Position numbers and translations under genes: made by a program
DNA from: Clostridia bacterium
Lineage (GTDB): Bacteria > Bacillota > Clostridia > Oscillospirales > CAG-272
Reading direction: 5' to 3'
DNA: 64,000 bases
NCBI GenBank assembly: GCA_017502135.1
Contig: JAFVVP010000007.1
Span: 1 to 64,000, forward strand
Part shown: positions 1 to 8,844 of the stretch, one piece after another
Position numbering within the stretch: the first letter of the stretch is position 1
How the letters are laid out: each line of letters starts with the position of its first letter
The notes under the pieces: generated by a model
Told to the model about the DNA's origin: nothing
The model's input: the letters and a program-made list of their open reading frames with translations, nothing else
Database searches by the model: none

Positions 1-65
1 CACCGCTTTTTTTGACAATTAACAAATTGTTTACTTTGAAACACCTAAACTGAAAAATGACAACT

Positions 66-113
66 AAAAAAGGGCATGACGATACCACTGAATAATCAGT
101 GTATGTCATGCCC
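66..113 (-). terminator. intrinsic terminator of the candidate ncRNA
   Basis: A long stem (72-91 with 96-113, one or two mismatches, loop AATA) is followed on the minus strand by six T residues (66-71). Confidence 0.8.
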
Positions 114-338
114 TATCTCGATGGTCAGTGTTCTCACCCTTACGGGTGGATATAAGTTCTTTTCCGGCTTGCTTTACTGATCAGTGATCAGCGTGTCCGG
201 CGGATGGATGCTATGTACGATACATAAAGCTATTTGATTGTCTTTTGAGTTTCCTCGACAGTATTATATCAAATACAAGCCGAGAATTATGTTGAAGTAT
301 GTAGGCTGAAGGAAATTTTTTACTGCTTCGAACCCTGT
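66..338 (-). ncRNA. candidate small RNA of about 270 nt, family unknown
   Basis: This is a self-contained minus-strand transcription unit without a convincing protein. It has a consensus promoter just upstream (345-373) and a strong intrinsic terminator at its end (66-113). Internally it has a palindrome (CTGATCACTGATCAG) and a CACCCGTAAGGGTG stem-loop. The only open frame near the 5' end starts right at the -10 box, so it cannot have a ribosome binding site. It does not resemble 6S, RNase P, SRP or tmRNA as far as I can tell. It sits on the putative island, so an element-encoded regulatory or antitoxin-type RNA is possible; that is inference. Confidence 0.5.
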
Positions 339-344
339 GAGCAT

Positions 345-373
345 ATTATACACGAACGTCTTTGCGTTTTCAA
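345..373 (-). promoter_or_regulatory. sigma-A-type promoter for the candidate ncRNA
   Basis: Reading the minus strand, a TTGAAA -35 box, a 17-bp spacer and a perfect TATAAT -10 box are present. The next gene on this strand (429-956) ends at its own terminator (393-424) before this promoter. Transcription from here is therefore separate and runs into the 66-338 unit. Confidence 0.75.
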
Positions 374-392
374 TAGGGTTTTATGAAGTCGC

Positions 393-424
393 AAAAAGGT
401 GGGCGTATTTGCGCCCACCTTTTG
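393..424 (-). terminator. intrinsic terminator after the 429-956 gene
   Basis: A perfect 12-bp stem AAAAGGTGGGCG / CGCCCACCTTTT with a short loop lies 5 bp beyond the stop codon of the gene on the minus strand. T-tracts on both sides make it potentially bidirectional. Confidence 0.85.
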
Positions 425-428
425 AACC

Positions 429-956
429 TCAGAAGTGTTTTCCTTCTCCCGGGCGGTCTTCGCCTTCGCCAATATAGTCTTCTACCGGTCGATCATCGAT
501 CTCGGTCGGTGTGTCGTTCTCGAAGGGATTCGGTTGACCACCGATCTGCGGTTTATATTCCGCAAGGCTTTGATCGCCCTCGTCGATACATTCGACGGTT
601 TCTTCTTTCGTTTCGGTGCTGATAACTTCTTCGGTGATTTCGGTGCATTCCTTTGTCACGGTTTCTTGTTCCAGCGGTATTTTTTCTTCAGTAAATATCT
701 CTGTTTCTTTGGGCACAACTTTGCTTTCAGTTACCGTCGATTCTTTGGTTTGAACAATGGTTTCTAACTCGCTCACTTCGCACACAAACGCCGTTTCTGC
801 GGGCTTTTCGCTTCCTTCGGGCACTTGCTCCACCGTTGTCGTTATCGCCGTCTGTGGCGGTTTTTCGGCGGTCACGTGCGGTTGATCTGCACCCTTTTGC
901 GGTGCTGTGAGGAGTGTCATAATAAGTACGAGGATGATGGTAATTAACTTTTTCAT
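429..956 (-). CDS. secreted Thr/Glu-rich protein of unknown function
   Basis: The 175-residue product starts with a typical signal peptide (Lys-Lys, then a hydrophobic stretch, residues about 1-20). The rest is low-complexity sequence rich in Thr, Glu, Val and Pro, with a short acidic Pro/Gly-rich C-terminus. No catalytic domain is visible. It is the last gene of a leftward operon with the two small genes at 981-1512 and ends at its own terminator. Such Thr/Glu-rich secreted proteins are often surface stalks or decoys, but no function can be assigned. It lies on the putative island. Confidence 0.7.
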   Translation of the reverse strand: MKKLITIILVLIMTLLTAPQKGADQPHVTAEKPPQTAITTTVEQVPEGSEKPAETAFVCEVSELETIVQTKESTVTESKVVPKETEIFTEEKIPLEQETVTKECTEITEEVISTETKEETVECIDEGDQSLAEYKPQIGGQPNPFENDTPTEIDDRPVEDYIGEGEDRPGEGKHF

Positions 957-980
957 ATATGTAATTCCTTTCTGAGTTGC

Positions 981-1253
981 TTATTCGATTTCCGTATTCA
1001 TTACTTTGATGATGATCCTGGCTCCGAGCGTAAAGCCTCTTACGAACGCCTCCCGCTCTGCGATGCCGTACATCTCGTTGGTGCATTCGGTGAATTTTTC
1101 AAAGATCTCTTTCTCCTTGTCGTTCAGCCGTTTTTGAAGGTCTTCTTCGTGCCTGACGATGTACCCCAGCAACTCCGAATATGTACTGCCTTTTTTGAAG
1201 TCCCTCTCGCACGGCGAGATATTGCCGTACCATAATTCTTCAAGAATTCCCAT
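981..1253 (-). CDS. DUF6809-like small protein
   Basis: This 90-residue protein resembles the DUF6809 family as I remember it: an N-terminal LEELWYGNISP motif, a charged helical middle, and a C-terminal FVRGFTLGARIIIKVM helix. The family is common on Clostridia mobile elements and has no known function. The ATG at 1253 was chosen over an in-frame GTG at 1262 because a GAGGTGGG ribosome binding site lies at the right distance. The gene overlaps the end of the upstream gene by 14 bp, so the two are probably translationally coupled. Confidence 0.75.
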   Translation of the reverse strand: MGILEELWYGNISPCERDFKKGSTYSELLGYIVRHEEDLQKRLNDKEKEIFEKFTECTNEMYGIAEREAFVRGFTLGARIIIKVMNTEIE

Positions 1254-1512
1254 GCTTCCCACCTCGCTTTCCGATGCTTTCGTCGATGATCACCGCTGCC
1301 AGCACCTTGCCGAACAGCTCAACCTTGCTCTCGCCTTCGTCACACTCGTACATGTCGAATCTCTCCAGCGCCATTTCGATGTGCTCAGGCTTTGCGTTCG
1401 GATAAATCCTTTTTAGCTCCTCCGGCACCATAATGAGAGAGCGGCCCCGACTCGGGAAATCCCGATTCAGAACCGCTCCGTTTTCGTTATTTACTTGTTT
1501 TGTCCGTACCAT
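1240..1512 (-). CDS. small hypothetical protein, first gene of the 1512-429 operon
   Basis: The 90-residue product is not recognised. It has a basic N-terminus and a VPEELKRIYPNAKPEHIE segment that looks like a short helix-turn-helix or helical hairpin. The ATG at 1512 was chosen because a near-perfect AAGGAGG lies 8 bp upstream; a longer reading frame would begin before that site. Upstream is a sequence element shared with the HTH gene at 16351 (see 1546-1575), which suggests common regulation of genes on the element. Confidence 0.7.
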   Translation of the reverse strand: MVRTKQVNNENGAVLNRDFPSRGRSLIMVPEELKRIYPNAKPEHIEMALERFDMYECDEGESKVELFGKVLAAVIIDESIGKRGGKHGNS

Positions 1513-1545
1513 ATGTACTACCTCCTTTTCGTGGTAGCACACACA

Positions 1546-1575
1546 ATATCACAGAAAGGGTCGGAAGTCCAGAGA
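1546..1575 (-). promoter_or_regulatory. shared upstream element, copy 1
   Basis: On the minus strand TCTCTGGACTT is followed 11 bp later by TGTGATAT and then GTGC. The same arrangement occurs at 16386-16414 upstream of another minus-strand gene. Position and orientation fit a promoter or operator, with TGATAT as a possible -10 box. Confidence 0.45.
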
Positions 1576-1577
1576 CT

Positions 1578-4103
1578 TTATATTAAATAAGGCACTATTA
1601 CGTCATAAAACTTTTTGCTCCATTCAGCATGGAACTTAGCCATCTGAAGCCAGTCAGTTTCGTTTTCAATGCTCACATTTTCGAGATAGTAACTTATTTT
1701 AGAAGATTTTATATCTTCGCCACGATTCCACACGAGCGTCGCATTAAGTTTGGTTTCGATTTCGCTCTTATTTGTATACAACAGATCGAATAGCTTTTTG
1801 TTTTCTTGCACATTGTTTTTTCCCAAATATAGTTCAACTCTGGCGCAATCCCAATTAGCTACACAACATATACTGCATCCTTGAACGCCGAAGAATCCGC
1901 TTATCCAGTTATCTTTTGAAGGGTTAACATTACTGAAAGAGCCATCGCCGTGTGCCTTGTGAATAAAATCAAGCGCATAGGTCCAATACTTTCTTCGCAG
2001 CTCATAGCGTGTTCCGGCTTCATTTTCTTTTTCCTCATTTTCATCACGAAGGAAAAATACCAAATCTGAAGAATCAATATCATATAATGCAAAAAGCCTG
2101 TTCAAAACAGAAAGTTTACTTTGTGTGCTTGTGTTTGTCCACACGTAAATTCCATCACCTATTTCGACGCTCTTAGAGAAACTGCTTTGAGACAAGCCGA
2201 AATGAAGCGCCAATCCATCATCATTGGATACCGCTAACTTTGTAATGATGGTTTTGTCTTCTGCAATAAGTATCTGTAATACTTTTTGGTACATTTCAAC
2301 CCAGCTTGTAACCGGTTGTTCAGTGTTTTTATAGCTGAATTTGGCAATAAGGCGTCCACTCATCAATGAAGATTCATCATCAAGAGTAAAAGAATCCATT
2401 TGTTTTTCGGCAGGTTTGTATTCTGTAGCCGGATACGACCAAATAGTTAATGCCCGCTTTGACAGATACGCACTTCTTTCCTCAAGCTCTGCTAAAGTCC
2501 ACTTGTCTTTTTTAGCGATCCAAGTGTTCATTCTGATACCGCTATCCTCAAAACCATTTTGCATGGTTTTCTTTTCTTCAAATGTACTGTTGCTGTATTT
2601 TGAGTTATATGCAGTCAATGTAAGGTTCGCTATTCTATGTAGCCATGTATCATGAATTTGCTCAAAATCGTCGCCCAAAGCCTTCTGCCATGCAGGTGTG
2701 AGATGTTGAGGCATAATATGCTCAATTGAGTAGTCGCCTTCATCACAATGGCGATACACATCTTTATCTTCTGCTGTACCGAAGTTTTCCAAGCGTTCAA
2801 GAATGTATATCTTATTCTTGCTGTTCAACATATAAACAGGTCTGCTTGTAAAATTGGATACAAACTCATCATTATCAGGCAAACGAGTGCGTTCCTTCTT
2901 AGATAAAAGGGCATACTTTAATTTTTCGATGTAATTATCTTCCGTACCATCATAACGAGTAATTTCTCTATGTAGGAACAGGAAGATTTTATTCAACGCA
3001 TTAGAAGGCAAATCGCAAATACTTCTACGGAAAACATAATTCTCCGTAATCAAGAATGCTTCCGTAACCTGTTCAAGTGTTAGTTTGTTTTCTTCATATA
3101 TTCGAAGCACTTCGAGGAAAAATGGTCTTGTTACCGTTGTTTCCAAACGATTTAAACGAAAAACGCATGCATCAAGGGCAGAATTACCGGTTTTTGCTCC
3201 AAGAAGTTTAGAGTAGCGTTTAGCGTAATTCAGCATCTCCAAAAGAAGCGGTTCGGTTTGAATGTTGCTTATTTCCACGTAGTCCTTAAAAATTGTATAT
3301 ATCTTTTTCTGTTGAGGTATTGCTTGTTGTTTTACACTAAGGTAATCACGGATGAACGCACTAACATCATACTTAGTATAAACCTCGATTTTGTTCCAGT
3401 ATTTTTCATAAAACTCGTCTTGGGATTTTGAAGGCAAACCCATCAAGATAAAGTTTCTGATTTTATCACCTTCGCTCAGATCCAAGCCTGTTGAGTTAAG
3501 GCTTTCAAAAATAAGCTGCGGGTTATCCTCCATATCCAAACGAATATTTATTATTTCCAGACAACAGATAGCATCGAAAAGTTGGTCAATAGTTATTTCT
3601 TGCTTTTGGATGCGATTGTAAAAATAGTCGTAATTAACTGTCAAGTTAGATTCACGAATGTATTCAGACGGATCTGAAAATAATTTTCCAAATGCATGTT
3701 GATCGTTTTTGACCGGTTTTAATTTGATGCGCGTCTCCTCGGGCTGCCACTTATCAACGAGGTACTCTTCGTATATGCGTTGTTTTAAGTTTGCAGATTT
3801 AGCAACGATAATTCCTTTATCCATGAGATTGTACATGGCAAGGAATAGCAGTGATACTGTAGTAAGTCGCTGTTGTCCGTCGATAACAAGGAACTCTTCG
3901 TTATGTCCATCCGGATTATAAACTGAAACAAGGCTTCCGAAGAAATGGCTCTTTCTTCCGCTCTTTATTATCTTTACAAGGTCATCAAAAAGTTGCTTAC
4001 AGTTTTCGATTTTCCAGTCGTAATTTCTTTGATACACAGGAATAACGAATCGTTTATCCGATCCTTCCATGTATTTGACAAATTTACATTCGGAACCTTT
4101 CAT
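1578..4103 (-). CDS. GmrSD-type DUF262/DUF1524 nuclease (type IV restriction-like)
   Basis: The 841-residue protein has the ParB-like DUF262 fold at the N-terminus (YQRNYDW at 24-30, DGQQR at 75-79, ESLNSTG near 199), then a helical linker. Next comes the DUF1524 HNH-type motif EHIMPQH near 461, and the C-terminal region (about 580-841) resembles DUF4268. GmrSD, BrxU and SspE-like enzymes use NTP hydrolysis by DUF262 to drive cleavage by DUF1524 of modified or unmodified phage DNA. The start codon overlaps the stop of the broken macrodomain gene (ATGA) and has a GGAGG site. It is the last gene of the leftward defence operon. Confidence 0.88.
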   Translation of the reverse strand: MKGSECKFVKYMEGSDKRFVIPVYQRNYDWKIENCKQLFDDLVKIIKSGRKSHFFGSLVSVYNPDGHNEEFLVIDGQQRLTTVSLLFLAMYNLMDKGIIVAKSANLKQRIYEEYLVDKWQPEETRIKLKPVKNDQHAFGKLFSDPSEYIRESNLTVNYDYFYNRIQKQEITIDQLFDAICCLEIINIRLDMEDNPQLIFESLNSTGLDLSEGDKIRNFILMGLPSKSQDEFYEKYWNKIEVYTKYDVSAFIRDYLSVKQQAIPQQKKIYTIFKDYVEISNIQTEPLLLEMLNYAKRYSKLLGAKTGNSALDACVFRLNRLETTVTRPFFLEVLRIYEENKLTLEQVTEAFLITENYVFRRSICDLPSNALNKIFLFLHREITRYDGTEDNYIEKLKYALLSKKERTRLPDNDEFVSNFTSRPVYMLNSKNKIYILERLENFGTAEDKDVYRHCDEGDYSIEHIMPQHLTPAWQKALGDDFEQIHDTWLHRIANLTLTAYNSKYSNSTFEEKKTMQNGFEDSGIRMNTWIAKKDKWTLAELEERSAYLSKRALTIWSYPATEYKPAEKQMDSFTLDDESSLMSGRLIAKFSYKNTEQPVTSWVEMYQKVLQILIAEDKTIITKLAVSNDDGLALHFGLSQSSFSKSVEIGDGIYVWTNTSTQSKLSVLNRLFALYDIDSSDLVFFLRDENEEKENEAGTRYELRRKYWTYALDFIHKAHGDGSFSNVNPSKDNWISGFFGVQGCSICCVANWDCARVELYLGKNNVQENKKLFDLLYTNKSEIETKLNATLVWNRGEDIKSSKISYYLENVSIENETDWLQMAKFHAEWSKKFYDVIVPYLI

Positions 4104-4960
4104 ATCGATTCCTCCACTTCTATAATAGTTTTAAAGGATTTATAGTTTTCTACTTCACGTTCGGTATGATAAACCGCATACTCGATCGTATCAAAGTAGC
4201 AAAGATAGTTTTGCATCACTGTGTTAAATACCTTAGCGACAATCTCGGGCGGATTTCTGAACGCTCCACAACCGAATGCACCGAGGATCAGCACTTCATT
4301 TCCGTTGATAACTGCAATTTCGAAGATTCTACGAATCCTTTTCGTAAGCAGTTTTTCAAGTTCGTTTGGCGTAATTTTGGCTGCCTGATTACCTGCGCGC
4401 GGATTCATAGCATTGCTCGGGCGTTCACGAAGATTCGGTGCCGCGCAGGTAAGAATATTGACATTCCACCATTCGTCTTTTGGCAAGATCTCGGGAAAGT
4501 TGGTGTCGCTTTTGAATACACATACATCGGGCGTATAGATGCAGTCGTTGTTTTATAGTGGGTTTGCCGCCTTACGATGCGGTTTGTAGAACGCGTTCCA
4601 CATCTCATCCGTGTTCAGACACGGATAAAGCGTCGTACATCGGCAAATGCACTCTTCCTGTGCAGACGAGCCGTTCACAACACCACCGCCTGGATTGGTT
4701 GCCGAAGCAAAATTCAGCACGCAGACCTTCTTTCCTTGCTTGGCATATACTTCTGCCGCTTCGAGCGAACGTTTCTCGCTGACGATTACATTAGCCTTTT
4801 CTGTTTTGTAAACTGAAGGAACAATTACACTCTTGCTTTCAGCTATAAAAACTTGATTTTTTGTTGATTGCTGAACAGCTTGCATCAGAGTTGGATCTGA
4901 TGTGTATCGCCGTTCAGTATCGCGGAATATCTCTGCGTTTTTTGTTCTTCTGTCAATCAT
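4100..4960 (-). pseudogene. TIGR02452-type PARG/macrodomain protein, interrupted by an in-frame TAA
   Basis: This is a 286-residue reading frame with one premature ochre stop at 4555-4553 (codon 136). Upstream of the stop is the ADP-ribose-binding segment LNFASATNPGGGV (about 82-94). Downstream, in the same frame, come IYTPDV and the macrodomain C-terminal signature LGAFGCGAFRNPP. The residue at the stop is a conserved Tyr in relatives I remember (PLY before the IYTPDV block), so TAT/TAC to TAA is the likely change. Such proteins remove ADP-ribose or poly-ADP-ribose. No internal start with a good ribosome binding site rescues the second half. Confidence 0.8.
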
Positions 4961-5017
4961 TAAATCACATCCTTTCTTTGTAATCTGAAGGATGGCTTGC
5001 TTATTCGTGATAATTAA

Positions 5018-5752
5018 TCACCATAACCATGGCTTTTTAAAGCACTCCTCGGCAATATCTGTATTGATTTGATTTCGATATTCTTGATACGAAATGAGTC
5101 GACTATCATAGATTTTATTCTCCGGCGCAAACAATGGCTGACTCCAATACCGCCCGTTGTCATCTTCCATAATAATTGACATAATTGCAGAAAACATGCC
5201 CCCGATTACACAATCTTTATGATAGCAAAACTTCACTGTAACTGTATCACCGACCCTAATCTTCTTATCAAAACAACTCCAGTAATTCAGCAGATTATCC
5301 TTTGCCCAACGTTCCGCACTATCACTTTCAAAAATGCATGTATCTTTTTGATAATTGCACACGATATTAAAAGTTGAAATATCGGTCTTACCAGCATTTT
5401 TAAATTCGTATATTACGCAACACCAATCAGCAGGATTGAAAATATCATCACGATAATGAGCGAAAACTGCGTCTTTCTTCTTTTGCCCGGTTATAGATAT
5501 TTTCTCAATTTTAGTTACAAACACTTCTATATCACATTTTTGCTTTATGCCATAGCCAGTGCGTTTAATATAGTCTTTATAATCAACTACTTCCATTTCC
5601 GGGCGATTCTCAAAAATCAATTTCCGCTCTTTCCGTGCCTCTATACGGTCTTCGCGTTTTTCCTTTCGCTTATCCAACAAGAGTGTGGTAATGTAAGTAA
5701 CTATACCACCCAATATGGCGCCAACAAGAGCAATTATTACTTCGTTCTCCAT
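5018..5752 (-). CDS. membrane-anchored protein of unknown function in the defence operon
   Basis: The 244-residue protein has one N-terminal transmembrane helix (about residues 4-26), a strongly basic/acidic coiled-coil-like linker (about 27-45), and a cytosolic domain of about 195 residues with beta-rich pattern and many aromatic and Cys residues. No known family is recognised. ATG 5752 was chosen over the GTG at 5761 because the AGGAG inside the hsdR stop region is correctly spaced. It follows hsdR within 5 bp, so it is co-transcribed with the restriction system. It may be a membrane effector or anchor, but that is inference from context. Confidence 0.75.
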   Translation of the reverse strand: MENEVIIALVGAILGGIVTYITTLLLDKRKEKREDRIEARKERKLIFENRPEMEVVDYKDYIKRTGYGIKQKCDIEVFVTKIEKISITGQKKKDAVFAHYRDDIFNPADWCCVIYEFKNAGKTDISTFNIVCNYQKDTCIFESDSAERWAKDNLLNYWSCFDKKIRVGDTVTVKFCYHKDCVIGGMFSAIMSIIMEDDNGRYWSQPLFAPENKIYDSRLISYQEYRNQINTDIAEECFKKPWLW

Positions 5753-5757
5753 ATTTT

Positions 5758-8700
5758 TCACTCCTGTTTAAACATGCGATACATAATCTCCGCAAGAGCA
5801 TTCTTCAAAGCAACATACTTCTTAGGATCGTTAAAGAGAGCTGCAAAGACCTCTCGACTTTCTTTAAACGAATCCATGGTGGTTCTGTCGTATGCTTTGG
5901 AGAATACGCTGTTAACAAAGATCTGTTCGCCGTCCTGTTGAGCGGATTTGCGAAGGACTTCGTCGGTAGACATCTTTTCCATAAGAATGCCAATCAGTAT
6001 CTTATCGCCTTCGGTAATCTCGCCTGCGTAGTGATCATTGAACTTTTCAATGACTTCTTCGAGAGGGCTCTTTTTACCTTGTTGCGCTGCACCCTTTTTC
6101 ATTGTAGGGGTTTCGTATTGACCGGCAACATCCTTATCAAGAGATATTGAACCTGTAAAGGTTTCTTCGAGCTTATAGTATTCAAGTGTAACCTTGTTTC
6201 CTAAATCCCAAACATCAACCTCATCTCCGGGAAGAAGATGCGCAAGGTAACTGCAGAACACATATTCCTTGTGCAAATCCTTATCAAACATACGGACGAT
6301 TTGTGTAATGTAGTTATACCACTTTACAAAGCTTCGCACTTGTCTGCGGAACTCATAACGCTGTTGCTGATCCAAGTTGTTGTTATAACGATCCGCAATA
6401 GGAAGTAATGCATTGGTAATCTTACCCTGAAGAGAATTGTTCTTTTTATTGTTGTTAGAATCGAGATAGATGGATATAACGGTTTCAATATCCTCGTCTG
6501 AATAAACTTTGTACTCACGAAGCTTCTTCTGCGCAGAATAGATCAAATCCACATTAATTTCAGATTCAAGACTTGTTTCGGTGTAGAAGGCTTGGAATGC
6601 TTCTTGGATTTCTTCTGCCGTATTAACAAAGTCAAGAACGTAGGTATCCAGCTTGCCGGGACAGATACGGTTCAAACGGCTGATGGTCTGAACAGCCTTA
6701 ACGTCACGAAGCTTCTTGTCGATTATCATGGTATGAAGCAACGGCTCGTCAAATCCGGTCTGATACTTTTCTGCAACGATGAGAATATCGCCCTGATCGT
6801 GGAACACAGCCTTTGTTTGACCCTCCGTTACACGGTTTCCATCTTCATCAAAGTTCATCGTGTTTTCAGAATACTCAGAATTAGGAATTTCGGGATCAGT
6901 TACCGTTCCCGAAAAAGCAATCATAACTTGGAGATTATCGTATCCCTCGTTTTTGATATACTTGTCCACCTCGTGAAAATATCGAACAGCCGCCAATCGC
7001 GAGGAAGTAACAACCATCATTTTGCCCTTGCCGCCAATTGCTTTCTGCGTAACTTCGCGGAAGGTTTCTACGATAAGAGCAGCCTTTTGCGCAATATTAT
7101 ACGGATGCAATTCGGTATAGCGGCGGATGAGCTTCATCGCCTTGGATGCAGGCACTTCGGGGTTGTCGGGTGTGTTTTTTGCCACCTTATAGCAGGTCTT
7201 ATAGGTCGTGTAGTTTGCCAACACATCCATAATAAAGCCTTCCTCAATAGCCTGACGCATGCTGTACACGTGGAAGGGATGGAAAGAACCATCGGGCCAT
7301 TCTTCGCCAAAGATTTCGAGCGTCTTATCCTTGGGCGTTGCAGTAAAGGCATAGAAACTCAAATTCTTATGCTTACCTGCGGCAATAAGCTCTTGGAGGA
7401 ATTTGTCATTCTCGGCATCGAGCTCGCTTTCTGCCTTGCCTTCAAGCTCTGCATATTCTGCTAACGCTTCGGTCGTATCAGCTAAAGCCATCTTCAGCTT
7501 CATTGCGCTCTCACCGGTCTGGCTGCTATGAGCCTCGTCAACGATAACAGCAAAGGATTTACCTGCAGTATCTCCAACCAAATCATAAATCACCGGGAAC
7601 TTTTGAAGGGTGGTAACAATAATTCGTTTTCCGTCCTGAACTGCTTTCAAAAGATCTTTAGAGCTCTTCTTCTCGTCAATGAGAACAACGCTGCCCAAGG
7701 TGTGATCAAAGCCGTTAATGGTATCCTGCAACTGACTGTCAAGAACCTTTCGGTCGGTAACGATAATAACGGAATTATAAACTGCCTTATTTTCTGCATC
7801 GTGCAGACTCGCGAGACGGTAAGCCGTCCAAGCAATACTGTTGGATTTACCGGAACCTGCACTGTGCTGAATCAGATAATTATGTCCGGGGCCGTTATCC
7901 TTGGTGTGCTGTACCAACTTGCGAACAACGTCGAGCTGATGATAACGAGGGAATATAATCTTTTCGGTAACATCGGTTCGGATCTTGCCGTCGGGAAAGA
8001 TAATTCTCTTTGTTTCTTTCTGATAGCTGATAAACTTTTGAAGAATATCAAGGAATTTGTCCTTCTGCAATACGTTCTCCCACAAGTAGGCGGTTACGTA
8101 TCCACCATTGGAGTTTTGAGGGTTACCTGCACCACCGTCTACTCCGGGGCCGTTACTGCCTTGATTGAACGGCAGAAAGAAGGTCTTAGAGCCCATCAAA
8201 CGTGTACTCATTGCCACCTTATAGAGGTCGACTGCAAAATAAGTAAGGATTCTGCGGTTAAACTGGAATGCTTCTTCTCGCGGATCTCGGTTGGTCATCC
8301 ACTGTGCAATCGCGTTCTCAATGGTCTGACCTGTCAGTTGATCTTTCAGTTCAATTGCTACGAGAGGGATGCCGTTCACCGCCAGCATCATATCTACGCT
8401 ATTGTTGTTACGGGGACTATAATGCCACTGACGCATGCACTGGCAAATATTCTCCTGATAATGTGCCGAAGAAAGCTTGTTGAGCTCGGTTTCGGGTTTG
8501 AAGTAAATAACCTTAAATTCCTGACCGCGATGCTTAAAACCGTGGCGGAGAACGTTTACCAAGCCCTCCATATCAACGGCGTTTTGGAATGCCTTATAAA
8601 ACTTTTTGACGGGATCGCTCTTGCAACGCTTTTCAAACAGAGCCCATGCAACAGGCTGTGTTCTCTTAACAAAATCGCAAAGCAATTCAATATCAAGAGC

Positions 8701-8841
8701 ATAGTTTTCCTCGAAGGTGCCATCGGCACTATATTGAAAACCGTCTTTATATCCGGCATCGGTAGCCTTCACCCATCCACCTTCTTCAGAGGTCAAATAG
8801 GCTTCTATATCGGCTTCAAATTGTTTTTCATTGTCTGCCAT
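5758..8841 (-). CDS. hsdR: type I restriction endonuclease subunit R
   Basis: The 1027-residue subunit has a PD-(D/E)XK nuclease domain (Asp150, Glu164 and Lys166 in the IELK motif). An SF2 translocase follows with Walker A GSGK at 329-332, the DEAH box at 435-438, FTATPK, and the later helicase motif TISRLNR. A helical C-terminus contacts HsdM/HsdS. It cuts DNA after ATP-driven translocation when the HsdS target is unmethylated. Length and motif order are complete. The ATG at 8841 follows AAAGGTGG and lies 4 bp after hsdS. It is part of the operon hsdM-hsdS-hsdR read leftwards. Confidence 0.96.
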   Translation of the reverse strand: MADNEKQFEADIEAYLTSEEGGWVKATDAGYKDGFQYSADGTFEENYALDIELLCDFVKRTQPVAWALFEKRCKSDPVKKFYKAFQNAVDMEGLVNVLRHGFKHRGQEFKVIYFKPETELNKLSSAHYQENICQCMRQWHYSPRNNNSVDMMLAVNGIPLVAIELKDQLTGQTIENAIAQWMTNRDPREEAFQFNRRILTYFAVDLYKVAMSTRLMGSKTFFLPFNQGSNGPGVDGGAGNPQNSNGGYVTAYLWENVLQKDKFLDILQKFISYQKETKRIIFPDGKIRTDVTEKIIFPRYHQLDVVRKLVQHTKDNGPGHNYLIQHSAGSGKSNSIAWTAYRLASLHDAENKAVYNSVIIVTDRKVLDSQLQDTINGFDHTLGSVVLIDEKKSSKDLLKAVQDGKRIIVTTLQKFPVIYDLVGDTAGKSFAVIVDEAHSSQTGESAMKLKMALADTTEALAEYAELEGKAESELDAENDKFLQELIAAGKHKNLSFYAFTATPKDKTLEIFGEEWPDGSFHPFHVYSMRQAIEEGFIMDVLANYTTYKTCYKVAKNTPDNPEVPASKAMKLIRRYTELHPYNIAQKAALIVETFREVTQKAIGGKGKMMVVTSSRLAAVRYFHEVDKYIKNEGYDNLQVMIAFSGTVTDPEIPNSEYSENTMNFDEDGNRVTEGQTKAVFHDQGDILIVAEKYQTGFDEPLLHTMIIDKKLRDVKAVQTISRLNRICPGKLDTYVLDFVNTAEEIQEAFQAFYTETSLESEINVDLIYSAQKKLREYKVYSDEDIETVISIYLDSNNNKKNNSLQGKITNALLPIADRYNNNLDQQQRYEFRRQVRSFVKWYNYITQIVRMFDKDLHKEYVFCSYLAHLLPGDEVDVWDLGNKVTLEYYKLEETFTGSISLDKDVAGQYETPTMKKGAAQQGKKSPLEEVIEKFNDHYAGEITEGDKILIGILMEKMSTDEVLRKSAQQDGEQIFVNSVFSKAYDRTTMDSFKESREVFAALFNDPKKYVALKNALAEIMYRMFKQE

Positions 8842-8844
8842 AGA

